Part shown: positions 44,052 to 53,122 of the stretch, piece by piece | Numbering within the stretch: position 1 is the stretch's first letter | Layout: every line of letters begins with the position of its first letter | Origin: Thoreauomyces humboldtii | Lineage: Eukaryota > Chytridiomycota > Chytridiomycetes > Spizellomycetales > Powellomycetaceae | NCBI GenBank assembly: GCA_027596035.1 | Contig: JADGJA010000028.1 | Location: 1 to 64,000 of the forward strand | DNA: 64,000 bases | Direction of reading: 5' to 3' | Position numbers and translations under genes: made by a program | The notes under the pieces: generated by a model | The model's input: the letters and a program-made list of their open reading frames with translations, nothing else | Databases searched by the model: none | What the model was told of the DNA's origin: nothing

Positions 44052-45529
44052 TCAGGCAACCCAAATGTATATGATCACCGCGGTGACAAACAAAACTCCA
44101 ATGATCGTTTCATCCCTAGCAAGATATTAGTAAGGGAAACGGTTATTGTGATCAGGAGAAAAACGTTCTTGCACCTCTCGTCTCTGAGCTTCTTCACACG
44201 GCTTCGAGAGCTGCTGTTCTCCTGATATTTGGCGTCGGAGGTCTTGATATCCTGTGCGCCAAGATGCTGGACGATGATGGACAGCGACGTTTCGATACTG
44301 CCAAGGTCGGGAGGAGGGGCAACGCTGGCCAGTTTCATCTGGAGGATGGAAACCTCCTTCTGCATGCTTTCAACGCTCCTGCGAAGGTCAGATAGTTCTT
44401 CAAGAAGCCGCTTCTCTTCCTTAACCCGCTTTTCCTCATCAAACGTCGAGGCGCTGCATGCAGCCTCGAGACGTTGGACAGCGTCTTGAACGCTCAGCTT
44501 CATTGCGTCGATATTCTGCGCCGGAAAATCATCCAGCGACGCCTTTGGGATACGCTCATCTTGGTTGGCTGCGACTTTCTCTGTTCTGTCCCAGCTGGCT
44601 TCTAACATTTGGGGCGGTGCGTGTAGTTCGTCGGGCGGTACATTCGGCACCTGATGACCGAAACCGCATCGAACTGCAGTATATCCAGCCGGGAACTTCG
44701 CGTACGTGGGATCGACCTGATCTCTCGCATCGGTCATGAGCGTCTGCTCCTGATCCCACGCTGGATCGATGAAGGACACGGATCGGACGGCGGCGGCCGT
44801 GGAAGGGTTTCTTGAACGGATGTCGGATCTGCTCATCTGCTCATCGTCAGAATCTGAGCTATCGAAGAAGCCTAGAGCAGTCTCCAGCTGTCTGATGAGG
44901 CTAATGACCCCAGCCCTTTCTCCAGTTGTGAGAGTTTGGTCCCTGTGACTGGTCGCCAGTTCAAACACAAGCTCGGCTACGCGCATGTGGAGCTTCTGCA
45001 TCATTAAGTGTGATGCGGAGTGGTTCATCTGATTCAGGAGGTCGAGGGACTCTGAGGTGTCAGATTCCTGACACAAGGATCTATCGGTTTCGCGTGGAAC
45101 ATGGTCATGTTGGGCCGTGAAAGTCTGTGCAGCAGTATCGTTCGAAGGGTCGATGGCATCGGGAATCGTTGGCACCGCCTCGCAAGCAGAGCCATTGTGC
45201 GTGCGGAGCGTGGTTGTCCTCGTGCTTTTCAATGCTGTATCGATAGCCTCTCTTTCTGAAGTGAACACGGCGTCGAAAGGAAGCACAGTGGTTTGCTGCT
45301 CCTTCTCACACGCTTCCGCGGCGCGTGCCAGCGAATGGAGTCGATCGAGGGTTGAAACAGGACTTGGCATCACGATCAACGACTCAGGAGGCGTGGAAAC
45401 TTTGCCGTTCTCAGAAGGACTTGAGCAGTGAGTCCACGAATCGCCGTCAGAAGAAGAAGCGTCGGGAACGGAGTGGTCAGTAGTCGATTGACAGAGTCTA
45501 GTGTCTGAGGAGCCGGGGAACGGATCCAT
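44052..45529 (-). CDS. Tail-anchored coiled-coil protein of unknown function
   Basis: Exons (minus): 45529-44175 and 44115-44052 (472 aa). The intron has a CTAAT branch site and TTGCTAG acceptor; only splicing creates the C-terminal hydrophobic helix (about 18 residues, I-I-G-V-L-F-V-T-A-V-I-I-Y-I-W) ending V-A-stop. Without splicing the frame ends in an unrelated sequence. The N-terminal half is Ser/Thr/Asp-rich. A helical segment (about 175-225) and a coiled coil (about 360-410, E-E-K-R-x-K-E-E-K-R-L-L-E-E-L) precede the tail. Topology suggests GET-type insertion with the bulk in the cytosol (inference). The frame is open to 46003 upstream, so a longer N-terminus is possible. Confidence 0.7.
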
Positions 45530-46232
45530 GTCTTGAGTAATAGTAGATTGCGAGGCAGCTATTGCTACGAATGCCGAAGCGTACGAGAAGGAACCTGGAA
45601 ACGTTTTGAGAATGTAGAGATGTGGAGAGGACTCCAAGACCTTTGGAGCGCGTCGGCACGGCAGCCTCAACCTCAACGGTGTGACGTTTTGGGAAAAGCT
45701 GTCGAGTCTCATATTGGCCAGCGATTCAGCGAAGGTCTCAAGGGTTGCGCCGCTGCAGGGTCTCCAGACATACCACCCCTTCAATGTCCGTCCTAAACCC
45801 TGCCGGCCACCAGTGCCATGCAAATAAACATTCAGAGCTACTTGCATGAAGCAGTCAACAGTAAGTCGAAAGAACGACGAGAAGAAGAACGGTGCGCGGT
45901 TCTCTCGCACGGAGATATAAATTGGCTCGCTGTCAGCCAATCCCAAGATGTTACCAGCACACTGGCATCTGAGGCTGTAGAGTTGCATAGCTGCTCTCTG
46001 CAACTTGAAGGCAGCGGACCATAAAAACCCTTGCTATTTTTTCGTGGTCAAGGAGGCGATAATCGCGAGAATCACCGTCGGACTTTTTCTGGGCATCAAA
46101 AATAGAACGCCCCGCTCGACTACGTCCGACTACGATATCAGTAGCGTTGCTCATCGGCTGCCCCTTGCCATTTCATATCCCGAACCGTCTTTCGAACCCA
46201 ATACAGAACTTATCGTCAAGCTCAAAAAAGTC
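45530..46232. promoter_or_regulatory. Divergent intergenic region
   Basis: About 0.7 kb between the tail-anchored protein and the repeat protein. The minus frame stays open through most of it, and an ATG near 45.71 kb could start a longer protein. Otherwise it serves as a shared promoter. Confidence 0.35.
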
Positions 46233-47084
46233 ATGGGCTGTGGAACATCCCACCAGAAACAGCCGTATCGCGCGGACAGCATCGTTATTCCCGCAACCAC
46301 TCCATCGCACCCTGTCGTCGACGCAGATGGAAAGGCCCCCACGGAGATGAGCCAGGCGCCTCCGCCGAATGCTGCAGCTGCCCCCGCTGCAGCGACTGCC
46401 CAGCAGACGGGCAGCGGCACCGGGATTCCGCTTCCGACAGCCCAAGCGACAGCCCCGGCGGTCCCACTCTCCCAGCAGCAACAGTCGAATGCCAACTCCG
46501 CGAACGCCAATGCCGGCTCCCAGGTGCAGCTCAACGCGAAAGCCGCCGGTTCCTCTGACCAGCTCAACAAGAACGCAAAGGGCGCCGGATCGTCCGATCA
46601 GCTCAACAAGACCGCGAAGGCAGCCGGTTCCTCCGACCAGCTCAACAAAAATGCGAAGGCTGCGGGTTCGTCCGACCAGCTCAACAAGAACGCGAAGGCG
46701 GCAGGATCCTCGGACCAGCTCAACAAGAATGCAAAGGGTGCGGGATCGTCCGACCAGCTGAACAAGAACGCCAAGGCGGCAGGATCCTCCGACCAGCTCA
46801 ACAAGAACGCGAAGGCTGCAGGTTCCTCAGACCAGCTCAACAAGGCTGCCAAGGCCGGAGGTTCCTCCAACCAGCTCGACGCCAAACCGGCAGGCGATGC
46901 GGCTCCCGAGGTGCTCGAACGTAACCCCGACAAGGACGATCACACTTCGAGCAACGTCGTCACGGACGTGAACGTGTCGACCACAAAATCGGGCGACGAG
47001 GTGGCCGTGGCGGCTACCGCTATTGTGGATGGGAAGGAGATTGCGATCGCTGTCGTCCAGCAGGATGCTCCCAAGGGGGAGTAG
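46233..47084 (+). CDS. Predicted myristoylated/palmitoylated repeat protein
   Basis: Single exon, 283 aa. The N-terminus M-G-C-G-T-S fits the N-myristoylation consensus (Gly2, Ser6) with an adjacent Cys3 for palmitoylation, predicting a lipid anchor on the cytosolic face of a membrane. An Ala/Pro/Gln-rich linker (about 35-99) leads to nine tandem units of the 13-residue type L-N-K-N-A-K-A-A-G-S-S-D-Q (about 100-214; the first unit has 11). A C-terminal region (about 235-275) alternates Val/Ala/Ile in a beta-like pattern (E-V-A-V-A-A-T-A-I-V-D-G-K-E-I-A-I-A-V-V). Upstream ATG-less frame is treated as leader. No known family; the repeat lysines and Ser pairs are candidate modification sites. 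Confidence 0.8.
   Translation: MGCGTSHQKQPYRADSIVIPATTPSHPVVDADGKAPTEMSQAPPPNAAAAPAAATAQQTGSGTGIPLPTAQATAPAVPLSQQQQSNANSANANAGSQVQLNAKAAGSSDQLNKNAKGAGSSDQLNKTAKAAGSSDQLNKNAKAAGSSDQLNKNAKAAGSSDQLNKNAKGAGSSDQLNKNAKAAGSSDQLNKNAKAAGSSDQLNKAAKAGGSSNQLDAKPAGDAAPEVLERNPDKDDHTSSNVVTDVNVSTTKSGDEVAVAATAIVDGKEIAIAVVQQDAPKGE
46530..46874 (+). repeat. 39-bp coding tandem repeat, nine units
   Basis: One 33-bp and eight 39-bp units encoding L-N-K-N-A-K-A-A-G-S-S-D-Q variants. The units are highly similar in DNA as well as protein, with synonymous changes, suggesting recent unit expansion or gene conversion. Confidence 0.95.
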
Positions 47085-47405
47085 GGAGTTGGAAACCATT
47101 CTCCATGATCAATACCCCTACAATGTCCGCAAGAGCCCTCGGACTCTTTGACACCTTTTAACCCTCTCAATACGCGCAAAGGCCTTGTTGCAGTGTGTTT
47201 TCTTGAATCAAAATGATTGGTCTTGTCGAATGCTTTCGGAAACAGATTGGTCACTTTCAGAAGCGAGCTCATGTCATCGCTTTGCCAGGCAGTAGGGTAG
47301 AAGAACACCGCCCAAACTCAACGACGCTCAGTCAAAGTGTTTATTGATATCTCGTTGCACATGATCAAAAGTCCCAGTTGTTTCCATATTTCCCAGGGAT
47401 CGTTC

Positions 47406-47905
47406 TCACTGGCCATGTTCCGGGCGCGGGTTGTCCTGCTCGAAGCGACTCCACTTCTTGAACCTGCCGGAAGGGTCGTAAAGCTGAAAAACAGTGAAGT
47501 CAGAACCGAGAGGCCGATCGAACAATCGAAGGTTCTCGGTGTTACCTTCGAGGTCTGGTCAGGCTGAACGTGCTGCCATGGGAAGGGGTTCTTGCTGAGA
47601 AACGCCGCGGGCGTGAGCACTGACTCTAAGATAGACATCACATACGAACGACAACTCACTTGCGCGACCAAACAACTGAAGACGAGGCATTGATGAGTAA
47701 AAGTGGTAAATGGCTTGATCAGGCAGCCCCTAGAGCTCACCATCGGGCGCCCTGAGCTTGTGGGCGACGAAGAAGCCGAGGCCGGCAGTAGCACCTAGAT
47801 TTTTGCGACTTTCAGAATCCCGAGCGGATCAACTGCGACATATGGATTCAACCACTGACCGGCCATTACAACCACGAGGGGATACACTCCGACTGGGACG
47901 TGCAT
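47406..47905 (-). CDS. NDUFA4: NDUFA4/B12D-type respiratory-chain subunit
   Basis: Five tiny exons (minus): 47905-47860, 47794-47741, 47675-47660 (16 nt), 47594-47546 and 47483-47406, 80 aa in total, all in phase. Seen: one membrane helix (Y-P-L-V-V-V-M-A-G-A-T-A-G-L-G-F-F), then A-P-D-V-V-W-S-R, K-N-P-F-P-W and K-L-Y-D-P-S-G-R-F. This matches the layout of NDUFA4 (about 81 aa), a small inner-membrane subunit of cytochrome c oxidase. An additional upstream exon cannot be excluded. Confidence 0.85.
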
Positions 47906-48941
47906 GTTCAGTCTCGAAAGGCGGGGTGAGCTGAGATTCTTTGGGTTTGAATTTGACGATTACAGTAAATACGGGAGGCCAGCGGGACACGACGATGAAG
48001 AGGTTGAGGAAAGGGAAGGGTTGGTGGTGTTGATATCGAGGCACAGCAAAGCGTGGTGAGCACAACGAGGCAACGAGGCGCAATGCGCGTGACGAACCAC
48101 CACCACCGACCACCACCCACCATGCGCGCTGCCGAATTTACTCTGACTTGCCGAGCTTGCCGACTTTCAAGCTTGACCGGTTGATCATGTGTACGTGTAA
48201 ATCTGAGATGTGATATCTCACGCAGCTGAGATGTGCTCTGAGACCGTGTGGCTCGCCCATCGCATTGCGGTTCTCGCCATTGCATCTGCTTTGATTGCGG
48301 TCCTGGGAACTTTTGAGGGCCGTGCATGGTTCAGTCTTAGGCAGATGCATATACGGTGTAACACATCCCAAACGAGCAGGCTTTCCAGGCGTCTCTGAGC
48401 GTCAGTGACCTCCCAGCTGCTTCTTACTTTGTGACTGTGCATGTATGAGAGTCGAGCAGTCGAGTCGGCCGTTCGAACCTTTCGTCGTGGTGGGTCTTCC
48501 GGAGGTGTCCGGTGGGCTCCCTGCGTCCTTGCGTTGACGTCTTTCCCCCCCTCGTCGTCTCTCCAGGCGTTCCTGTCTGACTTGCCTCTCCTGCTTATCC
48601 CCCACCCTTCCTTCCTTCACAGCAAACGACATCTCTCCGCCCGTAGGTCTTTCTGCAACGTCACTGGGCACGCACCAAACCCAAAGAGGAACTTCCCCAT
48701 ATTCCTGCTCTTCACTGCTCCTGCGTTCAGCGAAATCCTTCACCTCCTCGTCTTTACCCGACGGCCTGCGGTGACGTGCATCCGACCACCCGCCGACACC
48801 CAACTGTCTTTAGTTTCGCACCCTTCGGTGCAACCTCGTCGCCACCCGTCTCTCATCGTCAAAGCAATAGCTATCGGCAGCAGCTTTGCCTCCGCTTCGC
48901 GAATCCCCTGAGCGGTCACCTTCCAGTCACACCTCCAAGAC
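47906..48941. promoter_or_regulatory. Divergent promoter and leader region NDUFA4/ARL8
   Basis: About 1 kb. The half next to ARL8 is CT-rich and holds a long open frame (48441-48911) without features, read as leader. Small imperfect palindromes such as GAGATGTGATATCTC occur near 48205-48220. No gene supported. Confidence 0.45.
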
Positions 48942-49782
48942 ATGGCTTCTATAGTAGCGTCCTTCATGAACTGGCTGCGCAGCCTTTTCTGGAAGCAAGG
49001 TAGGATAGCCCGCTGAATCTACGTCCAAGACATTGCACCTTTCCTTGCCCTGCATGTCAAGTGCTTACCATTCCCCTTACAGAAATGGAGCTGACCCTCG
49101 TCGGTCTGCAAAATTCCGGGAAAACGACTCTTGTCAACGTTGTTGCGGTCAGTTGCACGAACTCTCTGCGTATTCCATGTGCAGAATCTGAACTCTTTAT
49201 CTGACTTCAGAATGGGCAATACAACGAGGACATGATCCCAACCGTGGGGTTCAATATGAGAAAGGTCACGAAAGGGGCCGTGGTGATGAAACTCTGGGAT
49301 CTGGGAGGACAGCAGCGATTCCGTAGCATGTGGGAACGATACTGCCGTGGTGTCAACGCCATTGTGTAGGTTAAGGCTGAGGGCGGCGTGTACGCAAGGA
49401 GTGAGACTTACGGAAAACGGAATATTCCGCAGATTCGTTCTGGACGCCGCAGATCACGAGAAGATCCCTGCCGCAAAGGCGGAACTGCATCAACTTCTCG
49501 ATAAGCCTCAGCTGGCTAGCATCCCCGTCCTCGTTCTCGGAAACAAGAACGACTTGCCAGGAGCCCTCACCAGCGAACAAATCATCGAGCAACTGTATGG
49601 CTTCTGTTGATACGTCAGTCAATCTTTTTCATGTGTAACTGATAACCTCTCATGGCTGCAGGGATTTGAGAACTATCGGAAGTCGTGAAGTCGCCTGCTA
49701 TTCGATTTCTGCAAAGAACTCTACCAACATCGACATTACTCTGAACTGGCTAATCAAGCACGCAACGTCAGGCTCTCGATGA
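48942..49782 (+). CDS. ARL8: Arf-like GTPase ARL8
   Basis: Exons 48942-48999, 49083-49147, 49211-49365, 49433-49594 and 49662-49782 (186 aa, the exact family length). Seen: the amphipathic N-terminal helix with acetylatable Met-Ala start, G1 G-L-Q-N-S-G-K-T-T, switch I P-T-V-G-F-N-M, G3 [10 protein letters not shown]4 N-K-N-D and G5 S-A-K. ARL8 marks lysosomes or vacuoles and, in animals, links them to kinesin and the HOPS tether; it is present in filamentous fungi. All joins keep phase. Confidence 0.96.
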
Positions 49783-50117
49783 TATCGCCTGCTACGCATT
49801 ACTTGCTAGGTCTTACTTGCTAGCATTCCTTTCGCTACCCGTACCGTTCTTTCAGCGCGGTCAATTCCTTTCCACCGCGACCCCGTCAATAATCTTCCTG
49901 TTGGCAGCCCTTCTTTTCTTTCTTTTCCTTCGTTAAATAGACACCCGCACCCACAAACCATCATTTCCAACTTTCAGTTCGCGGAACGCGGTGAACGTAG
50001 ATTACGTCAAATGTGCTGGCAAATACTTACTGTAACTTCGACTTCGCTGGATTGTTGGAGAGCTCCTCGACAGCGAAGCGGAGTGCGGTTTGCTCGTTCG
50101 CACGGTTCCGCTGAACC
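49783..50117. other. Intergenic region
   Basis: About 0.33 kb between ARL8 and the next plus-strand gene; T/C-rich in its middle. No gene seen. It could include an upstream exon of the following gene. Confidence 0.4.
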
Positions 50118-51631
50118 ATGATTGATTGTCTCTGCGATTCCACCAAACATGTCCTTCGCAAAGATATCCGACGACGAATTCTTGGCGAGGCCGTCCGGTT
50201 TGTTGGAGATTGTATTCTGGTCGAGGGCAAGGAGATTAAGTGTAGGTTGGGGTACCCCGTCGAGCAGTGGACGGATGGAATTCCTTAACTCTACTCTTTG
50301 CCGAGGAACAGCTCTGACGGACACTCGCATTCTCGCACTCACAAACCAATTCATCTACATCTCTGCTCGCGGGAAGCACCTTGGCTGCTTCGCTCTCGAT
50401 GCTGTACCTTGGGTGTGGTGCTTGGCTCTCGGCAGCGTGAGCGGAATCGAGCAAGATTGGCTAGTTCATCGATCCTACGGTTATGTAAGTCCTTTCAACC
50501 TGTAAAGATATCACAAGAGAAAGAGCAACGCCTCACTCTCACTTTCACAGCTTCGGAAGCAAATCATTGTCACAGCTCGAGGGGCGGAAAGCTGCATCCA
50601 GATCAGCACGACATCCTCAGAACCCTGGCCATTTGTTCCTGCTTTACGGTTCGCTCTCCGTGCGCTCGAGCTGGTAGAGAACAGTGCACTCTCGCTTCCG
50701 TACCTTACTTTTTCTCGCAGCCGCTCATGAAATGCTACCTCATATTAGGCATGTCCTAGGGCTCACACGCCGACTCCATCTCACGATCCCCTCAGCCTGT
50801 TAGCTCTCCATGAAACGCTCCTTCTCTGTCCGGCATCCATCCCAGCCGCAACCCGAGCCGCTCGAAATCTCCGTCGTCTGGCGTTGCACTGTCCAGAAGT
50901 ACGACGAGAATTCTGGCGAGCTCCAGACATCCTTACTGCGGTGTGCTGGTGGATAGGGGAGTGTTTGAGGGTCCTCAAACCGGTATCCGTGGAAGAGCTC
51001 AAAGTGGCGAGCATCGATTACGAATGGCCGTTTGCTGAAGAGCTTCGACCCAATGGAGTCGACAGACAACGGTCCCCACCCGCGCCCACGACTTCCGAAC
51101 TGCCTGGGAAACTACTGATCGCATTACTGGATCTCTTCAGTGCCATGCTTCTGGATGCCGCGACCGACGATGTCGTCGGACGAGTTGCATTCTCGGATTC
51201 GAAACCTGTGTGCTTCTTGACGCTTTGGAGCCGTAAGCCTTGACGCCGTCGAATCGACACTCAAGCCAGAGCTAACCCTCACTGATATGCTCAGAGATCA
51301 AGGAGATTGCATCCCTCGGGCTTCCTCACACAAAGCGGCCGATATTGCGTTTGATCGCCGCGTACTGCGACGCTAGCTTGTGCTCGAGAAGCGGCTATGC
51401 CCACCGAATCCTGTTCGCCAACTTTGCAGCGTTGCTATCGACGGCTAGTAATGGTAACGTAAACTCCGCAAACACCTAAATCGAGTGTTTCTCATGCCTT
51501 GCGTTACAACAGGGCTGCTGCATGAAGCTCTTGTCCGCACTGAACAAGGAGACTTGGCTATGAAAACGGTCGTCGATCTAGCTTTAGACATATGCCCGGA
51601 GGAGGTGGAGAACGCTAGATGGGCAGAGTAG
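50118..51631 (+). CDS. Unknown helical protein, six exons
   Basis: Predicted exons 50118-50241, 50312-50484, 50551-50699, 50796-51232, 51295-51453 and 51513-51631 (386 aa). Six independent exons join with matching phase and sensible branch sites, so the gene is likely real. The chain is rich in Leu/Ala helices (for example L-L-A-L-H-E-T-L-L-L-C, L-P-G-K-L-L-I-A-L-L-D-L-F), suggesting an ARM/HEAT-like all-helical fold, with Trp-rich segments at about 65-85. No signal peptide or clear membrane helix. I could not assign a family. The start may lie in an additional upstream exon. Confidence 0.65.
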
Positions 51632-51854
51632 CGGTAGTGGGGGTTCCAATGAATAAGATCAATTTGTGTATACGTTATATGGATCGACGTACGATTCCAA
51701 TCATGGCCTCATCCGCGACCACCCCTCAGCTCCAACTCATTCTCCCACGAATCCTATGCGAAAAGTAAATCCCATATGCGCCTGCGCTTGTCATCCTGAA
51801 CACACCTAAAATGACCAAACCCAAGAATCGCACAAACCGGCCATGCGCGGTTTC

Positions 51855-52871
51855 TTATACCTTTGTCTTCTGCTGCTTGACGGGGCTCTGCGATATGAAA
51901 GCATCAGTCCAAAACCGATCGTGTAAAGGGTTGGAACAAGGAGGCCGTACCGCTGGGGACGCAGGTTCTCCGAACCTCTCTGCTCGCTTCCGCTTCCTTT
52001 CTTCCTCTTCCGTTCGCTTAATGATCTTCTCAATGTCGGGAACGACAGCACCAAACCGTTCTGCACGCTTCTTGAGCGTCTCAGCATCGATCTTTTGAAG
52101 GGAACAAGCAGTGAACGAGTTCAGTATGGGAGCACCTTTGCGCAGACAGGGTCTCGATACAAACTCACGTTTACGGTGAGCTTAACGTTCGCGGCTGGGG
52201 CCTTTGCTGCGGAAGCAGTCTTCGCGACTGCAGCAGGTTTGTCGCCAGTTGGAGTGGCCGACTTTGGTGCGGCTGCCTTCGCTCCATTTGCCTTCTTTCC
52301 GGCCACGGACGTGTCGATGACGGTGCTCGCGGCAGTGAACGGAATGCCAAATCGCGCAGCACGTGCTTTACGTCTCTCCTCCTCGGACAAGCCAGCTTCT
52401 GCAGCTTTCTGTTGTTGTAAAAAGTGGTCAGAAGAGCTTCAAATATCGAACGTCTCAAAAAAGGTGGTGAGAAACATACCCCTGTGACGGGTTTCGTTGG
52501 GGCGGGGATGGCAGGGGACTGCTGTTTTGTAGGACTAGAGGCCGCCACCGCTGAATTTGCCGACGCGGCTTCTTTGACTGCGACCGCCGGCGGGACAGCA
52601 GGTGTAGTTGCGGGGAGCGTAGCTGAAGCAGGCTCTGGGTGTTTTGCTCTGTGATCAAGGAGCCTAGCAACCAAGTCCTCCTTTTTTCCAGTGACCGGAA
52701 GGCCCGCCTTGGTCAAGGCTGAATAGAAGGAAGAAGAGGTATCAGCGACTGAGGACTACCTGTGGACAACGCTGCGGTGGGTTTCCATTTAGCGCGTCAT
52801 TGCGACGCGAGCAGCTTACCTTCCTTCAGTTCTGGAACGCGTAGCTTTGAGATCTCTGTTGGTGTTGCCAT
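51855..52871 (-). CDS. THO1: SAP-domain mRNA export protein THO1/SARNP
   Basis: Exons (minus): 52871-52820, 52718-52480, 52408-52169, 52091-51951 and 51887-51855 (234 aa). Seen: an N-terminal SAP motif split by the first intron (L-R-V-P-E-L-K-E ... G-L-P-V-T-G-K-K-E-D-L-V-A-R-L). An Ala/Pro/Lys-rich linker follows. Then two R-A-x-R-F-G repeats (E-R-R-K-A-R-A-A-R-F-G and L-K-K-R-A-E-R-F-G, plus K-R-A-E-R-F-G), the RNA/UAP56-binding signature of Tho1/CIP29. Couples transcription to mRNA export. The last intron (51888-51950) is a multiple of three without a stop, so retention would add residues in frame. Confidence 0.9.
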
Positions 52872-53122
52872 GACAGGTATGCAAGGTATGATATAAATGA
52901 GATCTTGCGTGCGGATTCGAAATCGAAAGAGTTCTGGTAGGCACTCTTGGGTGGAGGGATGGATCGAAGTGGGACTGGGAGAAGTTGAGGTTTGCTTTGT
53001 TGGGGAGGGGGTGAAAAGTCCGTTTCTTTCGGACGCATACAGGTAGGCATCAGAGACAGACAGATCCCCAATACAGTGCCTTATTGTACGTAACTCCTTC
53101 TTGCAACGTACGCCCCGGCGGT

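Noticed and set aside
47741..47860. Apparent one-base frameshift at an A-run in NDUFA4
   Set aside because: A 65-nt GT-AG intron at 47795-47859 restores the frame and gives Y-P-L-V-V-V-M-A-G-A-T-A-G, matching the family, so no frameshift is needed.
48441..48911. 156-codon plus-strand frame upstream of ARL8
   Set aside because: CT-rich leader composition gives Ser/Pro/Leu/Phe runs without domain features; it abuts the ARL8 start and is read as promoter and 5' UTR.
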